Notes: generated from the letters alone by a model not told the origin. Numbered from the stretch's first letter, positions 7,574 through 14,857 are shown. The stretch: 64,000 bases of DNA from UMGS1279 sp045536815 (GCA_045536815.1 JAZSOH010000008.1:1-64000); one strand, 5' to 3'. Numbers and translations: made by a program.

Positions 7574-8430
7574 TACTCGGTCACCTCATTTAAGGCGTTT
7601 GTAAGGTCAGTGGCTTCCGTCGGCGCTTCAAACCAATCAGATATTTTGCTCTCGTTATTTTTAAGAGCATTAAATATTCCTGTATATTCAACAAAATCAT
7701 CTGCAGTCATAGTATCGATTTTGCGTTTAAGTCTGCTTTCGATTTGCTCTTTGGTTACACCGTATTTCTGGAACTTAAGTATTAAGTGTTTTACTCTATC
7801 AATTAAAGGCAGTTCCACGTCACCTTCAACCATCTTTTTAAGTGTGGCTTTGCAGGTCTTAATGGCATCATCAACGAACCATCCCGGCAAAATAGCAAGT
7901 ATACGGGCGCGTAGTCTACGTGTTGCCATGTTTGCGTTGTTTTCGTAAATATCGCGTTGGCTTGTAAGGGTAACCATCTTCTTGCCCTGCTCACGCTGAT
8001 GGGGGTTGGTGAAGTTCTGAACGCTTTGGGCATTGGTTTCTAAGTCCCAAGCATAAGCTTGCATTTCACTCTTTCCGTTATCTTGGGAAAGTTCTTTAAT
8101 ACCGTAGTCAATGTTACCCCAGCAACGAGCCAATTCCTCGGCAAATCGAATTGTAGGGCCTTCTACAGTTTGTCCGCCTCTAGGAAAAGCATAAAAGGCC
8201 TTTTCAGCCATAGACGGACGTTGGCAAGCTTCTATTGCTTTAGCGTATGCGGTAAGCTCATCTCTGGGAAATCGTTTAGCTATAACAAGTTTGCCTTGCG
8301 CTTCGGCTATTGCTCTGCTTGCCTCAATTGCAACGGTGCCTTGGTTTATATTATCCATTTGCGCTATAATACCGTTTTTAGGCATATTGGGCGCCTCTTG
8401 GTTTTGTACTGTCATTTGATTGTTTTCCAT
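7573..8430 (-). CDS. Putative phage single-strand annealing/recombination protein
   Basis: A 285-residue protein that I recognise as a conserved phage family marked by AIEACQRPSMAEKAFYAFPRGG followed by TVEGPTIRFAEELARCWGN. I know no biochemical characterisation. It starts on the stop of a RecE-like exonuclease gene (TAATG) and is followed directly by ssb. In phage recombination modules the gene between exonuclease and SSB is normally a RecT, Erf or Red-beta type annealing protein, so I infer that role; no sequence motif here proves it. The C-terminal third is helical and acidic near the end. Confidence 0.6.
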   Translation of the reverse strand: MENNQMTVQNQEAPNMPKNGIIAQMDNINQGTVAIEASRAIAEAQGKLVIAKRFPRDELTAYAKAIEACQRPSMAEKAFYAFPRGGQTVEGPTIRFAEELARCWGNIDYGIKELSQDNGKSEMQAYAWDLETNAQSVQNFTNPHQREQGKKMVTLTSQRDIYENNANMATRRLRARILAILPGWFVDDAIKTCKATLKKMVEGDVELPLIDRVKHLILKFQKYGVTKEQIESRLKRKIDTMTADDFVEYTGIFNALKNNESKISDWFEAPTEATDLTNALNEVTE

Positions 8431-9233
8431 TATTCATACTCCTTTGCCAACCAAGCCGGAAGGGCGAGGTTGTTTATCATATTTTCGCGGCCAAGATAAC
8501 CATACCAATTTTCAGTGGTTTTGCAGTAATGGTATATTCCTAATGCTTCTCGGTATAGGTCACCGCCGCGCCTAAGTAATATTGGGTCTGCTTGAAAAAT
8601 GTTAACCGCATAGGGCGGTGTTTTTTCTACAACAATGTAAACGAAAATGCAGGGCTCACCTGTGCAAATTGTTACGCCGTTTGTGTACCAGGCAGCTTGA
8701 AAATCATAGCCAAATTTTAGTGCATCTCTTATAAAAGAATCGCAGTCGGCACTAGCGGCAGACTTTACGTCTACAACAACACGCTGGTCGTTCACTTTAA
8801 CTGTCGATAGGCAGTCAACCCTGCATTTACACTCTTCACCCGTCATATTGTCGGTCCAAAAAAACGGCTTTTCTTTTTCGCCGTTGAGGAGCTTCATTGC
8901 CATAGGTGTGTTTTTAAGTGCCGTGCACATTTCGGTTGCCACTGCAAATTCATCGGCTGTTACAATTGTTTTATCAGCTGACTGCTCAACAAACTCCGCC
9001 CAAGCTGTTTTGCCATCTTTCGTTCTGCGGTCCACGTTTGGCGCCACTGCAAATTCATCGGCAAAGCTTTCGGGCTGAAGTGCCAATTTATGAAATAACT
9101 GACCGAAAACTAAAGATGGGGTAGGGGGCTCGGGGTTGTCCCTAAAATACTTAAACTTTTCGGGACTGTCTAAGATTTTAAATAGCTCTGAACGGCTAAC
9201 GGCAGGGTGCTCTCTATATTCTTTCTCAGTCAC
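8430..9233 (-). CDS. RecE-like PD-(D/E)XK exonuclease
   Basis: A 267-residue protein resembling the nuclease domain of RecE/exonuclease VIII: EYREHPAVSRSELFKI at the N-terminus, FGQLFHKLALQPESF, then CKCRVDCLS and VVVDVKSAASAD, which give the D-x(n)-D-x-K active site of the PD-(D/E)XK fold, and YDFQAAWYTNGV after it. I start it at GTG 9231-9233 because AGAAAGG precedes it by seven bases and family members begin here; the frame stays open to 9275. It probably degrades dsDNA 5'-3' to expose ssDNA for the partner gene at 7573-8430. Confidence 0.82.
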   Translation of the reverse strand: MTEKEYREHPAVSRSELFKILDSPEKFKYFRDNPEPPTPSLVFGQLFHKLALQPESFADEFAVAPNVDRRTKDGKTAWAEFVEQSADKTIVTADEFAVATEMCTALKNTPMAMKLLNGEKEKPFFWTDNMTGEECKCRVDCLSTVKVNDQRVVVDVKSAASADCDSFIRDALKFGYDFQAAWYTNGVTICTGEPCIFVYIVVEKTPPYAVNIFQADPILLRRGGDLYREALGIYHYCKTTENWYGYLGRENMINNLALPAWLAKEYE

Positions 9234-9290
9234 ACTCAACAACCTTTCTATAATTTGGCCGCCTTGAAGTACCAAAGCGGCTCTATTTTT

Positions 9291-10013
9291 TTATCCTACA
9301 ACTATTACTGCGCCGTTTTTGATTTCTTCTGCCAATTCAAATTCAAAATATTCCAAAATGCGATTTTTGGCAGCTAATTTCCAAGCACCACCGTCAGCTT
9401 CGTACAAAGCGAATTTGTTTCCGTTGCTTATGCGAAATAGAAAGTCAGACTTAGGTTGTTCAACTTCGCGGAAAGTTCGGAATGGGGCTAAGGTTCTAAT
9501 TGGCGCAGCAGTTAAAGTTCGATTAAGTGAGGTTCCGGATGAAGCAGTGATGCGCTGAGTTATACCGTCGTCTTCTGCTTCAACAGATTCAATATTAGAA
9601 ACGCGTTGTAGCAATTCTAATAGATTTTGCACATCATCGTTTTGTACGAACATAGAACGTAGCGCAATAACAAAAGATTCGTAATCATAGTTACGGCCAA
9701 ATTCAAACCGGGAACCTTCTGATACACATCGGAAGGGGGTTTGTCTTTCTAGACGTTCATTCATAGAATCAAACACATTAACTTCCGTGTGATTTGATAC
9801 ATTTATGTATATGGGAAGCGAAAAGCGGTCGCGTTCCGCTTTTATCATAGTTACCAAAGATTTTAGATTATTGAATGTTATTTGCTTTGCAATTCTTGTT
9901 GGTTCCTCGACGGGATATAAACTTACGGAAGAATAAATCTTGCCGCCTATATCGTGAATTTGTGGGTTTTCATCGAAAATTGATTTTAAATCTTTTACAA
10001 AACTGTTATCCAT
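9291..10013 (-). CDS. Conserved phage protein of unknown function
   Basis: A 240-residue protein. I recognise the layout of a family seen in Clostridia prophages: SLYPVEEP near residue 31, a YDYESFVIALRSMFVQNDD segment in the middle, and a C-terminal EVEQPKSDFLFR...EADGGAWKLAA stretch. No catalytic motif is apparent and no function is established to my knowledge. It is always seen by me near exonuclease and annealing genes, as here, so a role in recombination or as a DNA-mimic or inhibitor is conceivable but not supported by motif. GGAGG lies upstream of the ATG; it overlaps the preceding gene by eight bases. Confidence 0.65.
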   Translation of the reverse strand: MDNSFVKDLKSIFDENPQIHDIGGKIYSSVSLYPVEEPTRIAKQITFNNLKSLVTMIKAERDRFSLPIYINVSNHTEVNVFDSMNERLERQTPFRCVSEGSRFEFGRNYDYESFVIALRSMFVQNDDVQNLLELLQRVSNIESVEAEDDGITQRITASSGTSLNRTLTAAPIRTLAPFRTFREVEQPKSDFLFRISNGNKFALYEADGGAWKLAAKNRILEYFEFELAEEIKNGAVIVVG

Positions 10014-10380
10014 TGTTTTTGTCCTCCTGCACTTTTTCGCCTAGTTCTATATATTTTGTTTGATGTATTTTTCCAAATATATCCATTTGACCATCCAAAA
10101 GGCCGTCGTTCTCATAGGCCTGTATCCTACCTGCAACTTCTTGCATAAATACTTGAGTATCTACAGGTTGTGTCGGGCGTAATGTTTTATTTACTGTTGT
10201 ATTAATAGCCAACTGGGTACGGTTATTGGTGGGTTTAATACTCATTTTTATAGTGAGCGTGCGAGGTTTGTCATCGGTATCACGGCTTCGAATATTGTCA
10301 ATAACCTCTTTAAGTTCGTGGTTAATGCGTTCAAATATCGCACCGCCACCAAAATCTAATACACTATTTACTTCTTTCAT
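10006..10380 (-). CDS. Phage protein of the 'replication terminator' annotation family
   Basis: A 124-residue protein beginning with a VLDFGGGAIFERINHELKEV segment and containing NIRSRDTDDKPRTLTIKMSIKP. This pattern (LxFxGGAxxExxN followed by NIxDPNTD and a beta strand pair) matches phage proteins commonly labelled 'replication terminator protein'; I know of no experiment behind the label, and it should not be taken as Tus or Rtp. GGAGA precedes the ATG. It is co-transcribed with the recombination module. Confidence 0.6.
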   Translation of the reverse strand: MKEVNSVLDFGGGAIFERINHELKEVIDNIRSRDTDDKPRTLTIKMSIKPTNNRTQLAINTTVNKTLRPTQPVDTQVFMQEVAGRIQAYENDGLLDGQMDIFGKIHQTKYIELGEKVQEDKNNG

Positions 10381-10399
10381 CTTTCGAATTCTCCTTTTT

Positions 10400-10546
10400 T
10401 TATTCTTTCGAAATGGTTATTTTAAATTTCTCATCGTCGGTTTCGAGAATAAACACGGCAAACTCTTTGCTCCTATAGAGCTCCGCCTCGTTCAATTTAC
10501 CGTTGTCTACCAAAGTAGCTAATATTTTCACAAATAATTCTTTCAT
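10400..10546 (-). CDS. Very small phage protein, 48 residues
   Basis: A short frame from ATG 10544-10546 to TAA 10400-10402, with AAGGAG eight bases before the start and an ATGA overlap with the stop of the upstream membrane protein gene. The product (MKELFVKILATLVDNGKL...) is a helix followed by two or three strands ending in KFKITISKE. It fills the only gap in this stretch of the operon. Function unknown. Confidence 0.55.
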   Translation of the reverse strand: MKELFVKILATLVDNGKLNEAELYRSKEFAVFILETDDEKFKITISKE

Positions 10547-10785
10547 CTTGTAGTCTCCTTAAGGTGCTCTTCCATCGTAGCAACCTTCTGTTTGAACAGT
10601 TCTATGGTGGTTTTTAAGTTTGCATTCTCGTTTGATAATCTTGAATTTTCCTTGGCAAGATACATATTGTATTTACGTTCTTTGTCATTACGCTCATCAG
10701 CCGCTATCCAACCGAAAATACTTACAATTGCACCGATAAAAATAAAGAATAGAATTATTACTCCTATTAAATGTTCAATTATCAT
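10543..10785 (-). CDS. Small membrane-anchored coiled-coil protein
   Basis: An 80-residue protein with one hydrophobic helix at residues 5-27 (LIGVIILFFIFIGAIVSIFGW) and a charged, heptad-like C-terminal helix (ENSRLSNENANLKTTIELFKQK). It should be inserted with the coiled coil in the cytoplasm. AAAGGAG is well placed and the ATG overlaps the upstream stop. Function unknown; membrane anchoring of a replication complex or superinfection interference are possibilities only. Confidence 0.6.
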   Translation of the reverse strand: MIIEHLIGVIILFFIFIGAIVSIFGWIAADERNDKERKYNMYLAKENSRLSNENANLKTTIELFKQKVATMEEHLKETTR

Positions 10786-11012
10786 TTTTCGTACTCCTTT
10801 ACTATTTCGCCTCTCATAGCCTTAAGAAAAAGTATTTTGGGAATTCTAACCCTTGTCCCCATTCGTATAATAGGAAAGGGAAAAGGGTTTTTGCCATCTC
10901 TTGTTGCTACGTTAATGGTATAAGGCGAACATCCTAAATATCCTGCTATGTCCGTTGGCACTAGCATCTCCTTGTCTAAAGCTTCTATTTCAGCGAGTGT
11001 TATTTTAATCAC
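10782..11012 (-). CDS. Excisionase-like HTH DNA-binding protein
   Basis: A 76-residue winged-helix-like protein: LVPTDIAGYLGCSPYTINVATRDG is a helix-turn-helix, followed by FPIIRMGTRVRIPKILFLKAM, the wing and final helix found in excisionase and MerR-like small proteins. The GTG at 11010-11012 is taken as start because family members share the preceding ITLxEIEALDKE segment; its Shine-Dalgarno spacing is short. Likely roles are excision control (Xis) with the integrase at 13383 or early transcription control. Confidence 0.65.
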   Translation of the reverse strand: MIKITLAEIEALDKEMLVPTDIAGYLGCSPYTINVATRDGKNPFPFPIIRMGTRVRIPKILFLKAMRGEIVKEYEK

Positions 11013-11057
11013 AACCTTTCATAATCTCAGTGTCCGTATTTATGTACAGCAGATTTG

Positions 11058-11264
11058 TTATACTGACTTAGCAGCAGAAGATTTGGCCTCGATAATTTCG
11101 TCGATAGCGGATAGAATGTCTTTTTCGGCTTTTTTCGTACTTTTTTTGCCATTTAGCAACATCGAAATATACTCGCTTGTGACACCTAATTTTGCTGCTA
11201 GTTCTTTGTTAGTAATTTTATTAATATGCATGAGCCCTACTGCTTTAGCAATCCAATTTTCCAT
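11058..11264 (-). CDS. Cro-like HTH regulator
   Basis: A 68-residue protein with a Cro/CI-type HTH: KITNKELAAKLGVTSEYISMLLNGKK. It is the first gene of the leftward early operon, has AAAGGAGGTG before its ATG, and is driven by the promoter at 11400-11428. It faces the repressor gene across the operator region, the standard position for a Cro antagonist, so it probably represses the lysogeny promoter. Assignment as Cro is by position and fold. Confidence 0.8.
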   Translation of the reverse strand: MENWIAKAVGLMHINKITNKELAAKLGVTSEYISMLLNGKKSTKKAEKDILSAIDEIIEAKSSAAKSV

Positions 11265-11289
11265 AATTACACCTCCTTTAATTAAATAG

Positions 11290-11318
11290 TTGACAAAGTT
11301 AAACTTTTATGCTATTAT
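11290..11318 (+). promoter_or_regulatory. Sigma-A promoter for repressor/immA
   Basis: TTGACA (11290-11295), a 17-base spacer and TATTAT (11313-11318) point rightward toward the repressor gene, giving a leader of about 165 bases before its GTG. The spacer contains AAAGT-TAA-ACTTT (11295-11307), a perfect inverted repeat and likely operator, so the promoter should be regulated by the repressor or the Cro-like protein. Confidence 0.75.
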
Positions 11319-11456
11319 TTGTTTGTTAATGGTTTAATTAAATAAACGGACTTTTTGTAAGTTGGACCTAATAAGTTTAACCGACTCAACCCTAAAACTA
11401 TTTTAGTCTAATCAATTAAACTTGTCAAGAGGAAAAAGTCTAATCGTTTAAACTTT
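11295..11456. promoter_or_regulatory. Operator array of the lysogeny switch
   Basis: Copies of an AAGTTTAA-type element occur at 11295-11307 (AAAGTTAAACTTT), 11373-11381 (AAGTTTAAC), 11414-11422 (inverse, AAGTTTAAT) and 11447-11456 (GTTTAAACTT), with a weaker GGTTTAATT at 11331-11339. Two of them sit inside the spacers of the two opposing promoters and one just upstream of the repressor ribosome site. These are the expected binding sites for the repressor and the Cro-like protein; binding is inferred. Confidence 0.6.
11400..11428 (-). promoter_or_regulatory. Sigma-A promoter for leftward early operon
   Basis: On the minus strand TTGACA (11428-11423), a 17-base spacer and TAAAAT (11405-11400) form a near-consensus promoter for the Cro-like gene and the whole early operon. 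Its spacer contains the operator-like AAGTTTAAT. It fires toward the rightward promoter at 11290-11318, so the two transcripts would overlap. Confidence 0.75.
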
Positions 11457-11489
11457 GTGCAAAATATACATATTAAAGGAGAGATTTTT

Positions 11490-12311
11490 GTGTTTTATGC
11501 TCGCTATTTAGAGTTATGCTTTGAACAAGATGTGTCGCCTTCAAAAGTTGCTTTGGACTGTGGTTTTAATAAAGGTAGCGTTTCTGTATGGAAAAAGAAA
11601 TATTTGGCTGGTGAGGATGTTAGCCCGTCTGCCGATATACTTTTGAAATTGGCTAATTATTTTGATGTTTCTGTGGATTATTTGTTGGGAAAATCCGAAA
11701 GCCGATATGTTGAAAAAGAGTGCGATATATGCGGACAAAAATATAACGCAAATGATGAAAGAGATATATTGGAACATGCAGAATACCATAATAAATTTAT
11801 TACAGCTCGAAAGTTTTTTGGCGAATATTGGGTGCTGAGCGGTAAGGAAGAAGAGGAAAGAAAACAATTTTGCTGGTCGATAATAAATGATGCCGATAAT
11901 CATAATGAAAGCGATTTGTTTTCGGCTGTTAGCGACTTATATGGAGCTTGGTTTTCGCGCAGTCTACGAGCTAGCGGTTATAATTTGAATCATCCTAATG
12001 TACAGGATTTTACTTGTATGATGATACATCAGCCACATCAGCAAGACCTTGTATTAAGTAGGTTGCCAGAAACAGTAAAAAACGAACTTTTAAAATATTA
12101 TCGCGAGAAACCTGGTATTGAAAACGGAAAGAGTTATTATCTTATTCCAAAAGAGGAAAATGCAAAAATTGTAGATTTTCCTTCGGTAACTGACGAGCAT
12201 ATTAAATTTGCATTATTTGGCGGAAATGAAAATATTACTGATGAAATGTTAGACGAAGTAAAGACTTTTGCTCAATTCGTCAAAAACAAATATAAAGATA
12301 AAAAGGAATGA
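11490..12311 (+). CDS. Phage repressor, XRE family (ImmR/CI-like)
   Basis: A 273-residue repressor. The start is GTG 11490-11492, six to eight bases after AAAGGAGAG; the longer frame from 11457 lacks a ribosome site. The N-terminal HTH is VSPSKVALDCGFNKGSVSVWKKKY, followed by ILLKLANYFDVSVDYLLG, the canonical end of such domains. A CDICGQ...EHAEYH segment near residues 80-105 is a C2H2-like zinc-binding insert often present in Firmicute phage repressors. The C-terminus has no LexA-type Ser/Lys peptidase motif. Its stop overlaps the start of a gene for an ImmA-type protease, so inactivation by proteolysis through that partner is likely. Confidence 0.85.
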   Translation: MFYARYLELCFEQDVSPSKVALDCGFNKGSVSVWKKKYLAGEDVSPSADILLKLANYFDVSVDYLLGKSESRYVEKECDICGQKYNANDERDILEHAEYHNKFITARKFFGEYWVLSGKEEEERKQFCWSIINDADNHNESDLFSAVSDLYGAWFSRSLRASGYNLNHPNVQDFTCMMIHQPHQQDLVLSRLPETVKNELLKYYREKPGIENGKSYYLIPKEENAKIVDFPSVTDEHIKFALFGGNENITDEMLDEVKTFAQFVKNKYKDKKE

Positions 12312-12718
12312 GGTCATTGGAGTTAACCACCTTATACGATTTTGCCGAACAACAGGGAATACATATAGATTGTTATGATTTGGCATATATCGACTGTTTA
12401 TCTATTCTTGATGATGGCGAATGTTATATTGGAATAAACCCTTTAATTTTATCTTCGTATGCCGAGGAAAAAATCAAACTAGCGCATGAAGTAGGGCATT
12501 GTGAAACGGGTTCCTTTTATAATGAAAATACCCCTCGTTATATTCGGGAACGTTGTGAAGCTCGTGCAGATAAATGGGCAATAAAAAAGCTCATCCCTAA
12601 GGATGAGTTAATAAAAGCATATAAAGATGGAATCAGTGACAATTTCGAACTGGCGGATTATTTTGGTGTCACAGAAGATTTTATGAGGAAAGCGATTAAA
12701 TTGTATTGCAATTTATAA
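12308..12718 (+). CDS. ImmA/IrrE-type metalloprotease
   Basis: A 136-residue zinc metallopeptidase with HEVGH near residue 58 (HExxH) and a downstream RCEARADKWA helix carrying the third ligand, as in ImmA of ICEBs1. The ATG overlaps the repressor stop (ATGA). In ICEBs1 ImmA cleaves the repressor ImmR to induce excision; by gene order and family the same is expected here. The C-terminal YFGVTEDFMRKAIKLY resembles the end of many ImmA proteins. The trigger is not visible. Confidence 0.88.
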   Translation: MRSLELTTLYDFAEQQGIHIDCYDLAYIDCLSILDDGECYIGINPLILSSYAEEKIKLAHEVGHCETGSFYNENTPRYIRERCEARADKWAIKKLIPKDELIKAYKDGISDNFELADYFGVTEDFMRKAIKLYCNL

Positions 12719-12768
12719 CCTTTTAATTGTGACAGTAAAATATGTAGAAAGAGAAAGGAGGAGTATGA

Positions 12769-13227
12769 TTGGATTTTTTAATTACAGTTAGTGTATTTTT
12801 TTCCTCATTAGCAATAGCATTTGGTCCTACACTTATCATAGTGTTTTTAATTTACGGAATTTTCCAATTGGTTTTTAAAGAATATTTAGACGACCGCACT
12901 GTTTTGATAATTGGTTCTATAATATATTTTATAATATTTCTATTTACAATATTTGGCCCTTATGATTTTTTTAAGAACGAACTTATAAAAGAATTAAATA
13001 ATTTTTCATTCTCATCACTAAACTTTTATGATGTATTAGAGATAATAGTTAATATAGTCTTTGCTTTCTTTAGCGCAGGTTTTGTAGCATGCATTCTTTT
13101 GGATTTGATACCATTTTTCCGTAGAATAGAATTTAAATTTAGAAGAATTCATCTTGCGATTCAAATTTTTCTTTTAATAATATATTTTATAGGTTTTCTT
13201 ACTGCTTTTATCTATTTTAACAATTAA
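12769..13227 (+). CDS. Four-helix membrane protein of lysogeny module
   Basis: A 152-residue protein with four predicted membrane helices, about residues 2-34, 42-62, 83-112 and 123-150, connected by short charged loops. The start is TTG 12769-12771: AAAGGAGG lies seven bases before it, whereas the ATG at 12765 is too close and closes after eight codons. I do not recognise a family. The AT-rich sequence and the slot between the repressor/ImmA pair and the integrase, where genes expressed from the prophage are often found, suggest a lysogenic-conversion or superinfection-exclusion function. This is inference from position and topology. Confidence 0.7.
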   Translation: MDFLITVSVFFSSLAIAFGPTLIIVFLIYGIFQLVFKEYLDDRTVLIIGSIIYFIIFLFTIFGPYDFFKNELIKELNNFSFSSLNFYDVLEIIVNIVFAFFSAGFVACILLDLIPFFRRIEFKFRRIHLAIQIFLLIIYFIGFLTAFIYFNN

Positions 13228-13306
13228 ATCTAATGGTTCATATTGAGAATGACCTAATCACTAATATATATAATATATAGTTACCGATTGTGTTAAAATA
13301 AAAAAA

Positions 13307-13336
13307 TCCGTTTCAGTGGTTTAACACCGAAACGGA
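13307..13336 (-). terminator. Hairpin upstream of integrase
   Basis: TCCGTTTC and GAAACGGA form an eight-pair stem, extended by GTG/CAC across one mismatch, with a GTTTAA loop. On the minus strand it is followed by TTTTTTATTTT, so it would terminate leftward transcripts coming from the integrase/tRNA side; on the plus strand no T-run follows. Confidence 0.6.
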
Positions 13337-13382
13337 GCTTCTAGAGAAAATATTAAAAAATACTTAGCAAAGTTGGTGAAAC

Positions 13383-14519
13383 ATGAACTGTAGAAAATGC
13401 AAGAAAGAGATTATGGAAAACTCAAAATTTTGCAATTTTTGTGGTACTAAGCAGGTATACGAAAAATCTAGCAAAAAGAGAGGGAACGGACAAGGTTGTG
13501 TTTATAAAGAATCTAGCGGAAAGTGGAAAGCAGAAGTTACTCTTGGCTATGATGAAATTAAGGGTAAAGACGGTAGCGTAAAACTTAAAAGAAAAAAAGC
13601 AACCAAGACAGGTTTTGACACTAAAAAAGAGGCATTGGAATATTTACCTCAGTTAATGCACACTGTAAGAGTTACTGACAAGAATATAAAGTTTAAAGAT
13701 TTGTATAAAAAATGGATAGAAGCTCACTCTGCTAAGGTATGTCAATCAACTATAAATAACTATAAAGCTGCATATAAATACTTTAGTTCAATTTATTATG
13801 TAGAGGTAGCTAATCTTAAGACAGAGCACCTTCAAAAAAGTATAGATGAATGTCCTCGCGGACGTAGAACCAAAGAAAATATGAAAGCGGTTGGCACTTG
13901 CTTGTTTCGCCTGGCTATGCAACTTGATATAGTAGATAGAAATTATGCTGAATATATTTACATTCCCAAAGAGGCAAAAAATGAGCGTTTAGCGTTTTCT
14001 ACAGAACAAATGCAGTTAATGTGGGATAACGTAGTAAAGGTTCCTGCGCTTAAATATGTGCTTGTTCTTTGCTATACCGGAATGCGATTGGGAGAAATGT
14101 TGGCAGCGCGTACAGATGAATATAACAAGGAAGATGGCTTTTTTATTACGGGCTCAAAAACCGAAGCAGGAAAAGACCGCACAATAACCATATCACCTCG
14201 TATTTTGCCTTTCTTTGAAAATTTTGGGAAAGGGGAATATCTTTTCTTTGAAGAACCGAAAATGCTCGCAGAGAAGAAATTTCGCAACGATATATTTTAT
14301 CCTGCTCTTAAGGAGATTGGAATTGATACTATACTAGAGGACGGGTCTCATTTATATACACCGCACTGTTGCCGTCATACATTTGCAACAATGATGAAAA
14401 ACATAAACGCCCCGGCTACTGATAAACAAAAGCTCATAGGCCATAGCAAATTTGAAATGACCGCTAGCTATACACATACCGATTTGGAGTCATTAAAAAG
14501 GATAACTGACAAGCTCTAA
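13383..14519 (+). CDS. int: Tyrosine site-specific integrase with N-terminal zinc ribbon
   Basis: A 378-residue tyrosine recombinase. Residues 1-22 form a CxxC...CxxC zinc ribbon (Cys 3, 6, 17, 20). An arm-binding domain follows (GQGCVYKESSGKWKAEVTLG), then the core-binding SAM-like domain (about 100-180) and catalytic domain with Arg in TGMRLGEML, HCCRHTF (HxxR), GHSKFEMT and the Tyr nucleophile in ASYTH. All catalytic residues are present. It lies about 130 bases from the 3' end of tRNA-Pro, pointing toward it, which fits integration into that tRNA. The zinc ribbon may add DNA or protein contacts; this is inference. Confidence 0.92.
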   Translation: MNCRKCKKEIMENSKFCNFCGTKQVYEKSSKKRGNGQGCVYKESSGKWKAEVTLGYDEIKGKDGSVKLKRKKATKTGFDTKKEALEYLPQLMHTVRVTDKNIKFKDLYKKWIEAHSAKVCQSTINNYKAAYKYFSSIYYVEVANLKTEHLQKSIDECPRGRRTKENMKAVGTCLFRLAMQLDIVDRNYAEYIYIPKEAKNERLAFSTEQMQLMWDNVVKVPALKYVLVLCYTGMRLGEMLAARTDEYNKEDGFFITGSKTEAGKDRTITISPRILPFFENFGKGEYLFFEEPKMLAEKKFRNDIFYPALKEIGIDTILEDGSHLYTPHCCRHTFATMMKNINAPATDKQKLIGHSKFEMTASYTHTDLESLKRITDKL

Positions 14520-14535
14520 TTTTTTTGAGCTCCCT

Positions 14536-14558
14536 GCGGTGAAATACGCGGTGAAATA
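14536..14558 (+). repeat. Direct repeat, possible integrase arm sites
   Basis: GCGGTGAAATA occurs twice (14536-14546 and 14548-14558), period 12, between the integrase stop and the tRNA 3' end. Short direct repeats beside an attachment core often are arm-type integrase or excisionase sites. No other explanation is evident; binding is not shown. Confidence 0.4.
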
Positions 14559-14602
14559 GAAAAACATTTTACTGTTTTTTTAAAAAATTTTAGAGAATAA
14601 TA

Positions 14603-14646
14603 AAAAACCACCAAACCCCATATAATAAAGGGATTTGGTGGTTTTT
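14603..14646. terminator. Bidirectional terminator between integrase and tRNA-Pro
   Basis: AAAAACCACCAAA with CCC and the inverse GGG-ATTTGGTGGTTTTT form a long stem with one mismatch and T-runs on both strands. It would end integrase transcription from the left and tRNA-Pro transcription from the right. Confidence 0.8.
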
Positions 14647-14649
14647 ACT

Positions 14650-14726
14650 TGGTCCGAGTGACAGGAGTCGAACCTGCGGCCTCTTGAACCCCATTCAAGC
14701 GCTCTACCAAACTGAGCCACACCCGG
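14650..14726 (-). tRNA. tRNA-Pro (anticodon GGG), likely attachment site
   Basis: A complete 77-base cloverleaf on the minus strand: acceptor CCGGGTG/CACTCGG with one GU pair, discriminator A and encoded CCA; D stem GCTC/GAGC; anticodon stem CTTGA/TCAAG with loop ATGGGGT, giving anticodon GGG at 14692-14690; T arm GCAGG-TTCGACT-CCTGT. The integrase gene lies beyond its 3' end, so the 3' half probably serves as the attachment core of the prophage and the tRNA remains intact after insertion. The other att copy should be off the left edge. Confidence 0.95.
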
Positions 14727-14761
14727 ATTTAATATGTAGCGGCTTTTTGTCGCCGCAGACT

Positions 14762-14790
14762 ATAATATCACATTTAATATTAAATTGCAA
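14762..14790 (-). promoter_or_regulatory. Promoter of tRNA-Pro
   Basis: On the minus strand TTGCAA (14790-14785), 17 bases, TATTAT (14767-14762). The start would fall about 30 bases before the mature tRNA 5' end, leaving a short leader with a GCGGC...GCCGC hairpin. Confidence 0.7.
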
Positions 14791-14826
14791 TACCTTTTTT
14801 CAAAAAAATAAGGTTTTACAAAAAAT

Positions 14827-14857
14827 ATCGGCTGATGCACCAAAGGGCAACAGCCGA
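14827..14857 (-). terminator. Terminator after Crh/HPr gene
   Basis: On the minus strand TCGGCTG...CAGCCGA forms a stem with an inner GCA/TGC extension, followed by TATTTTTTG. It lies just after the stop of the HPr-like gene. Confidence 0.7.

Noticed and set aside
10006..10380. Literal replication-terminator (Tus/Rtp) function
   Set aside because: The common database label has no motif support here; the protein has no HTH and no terminator-site repeats are seen nearby.
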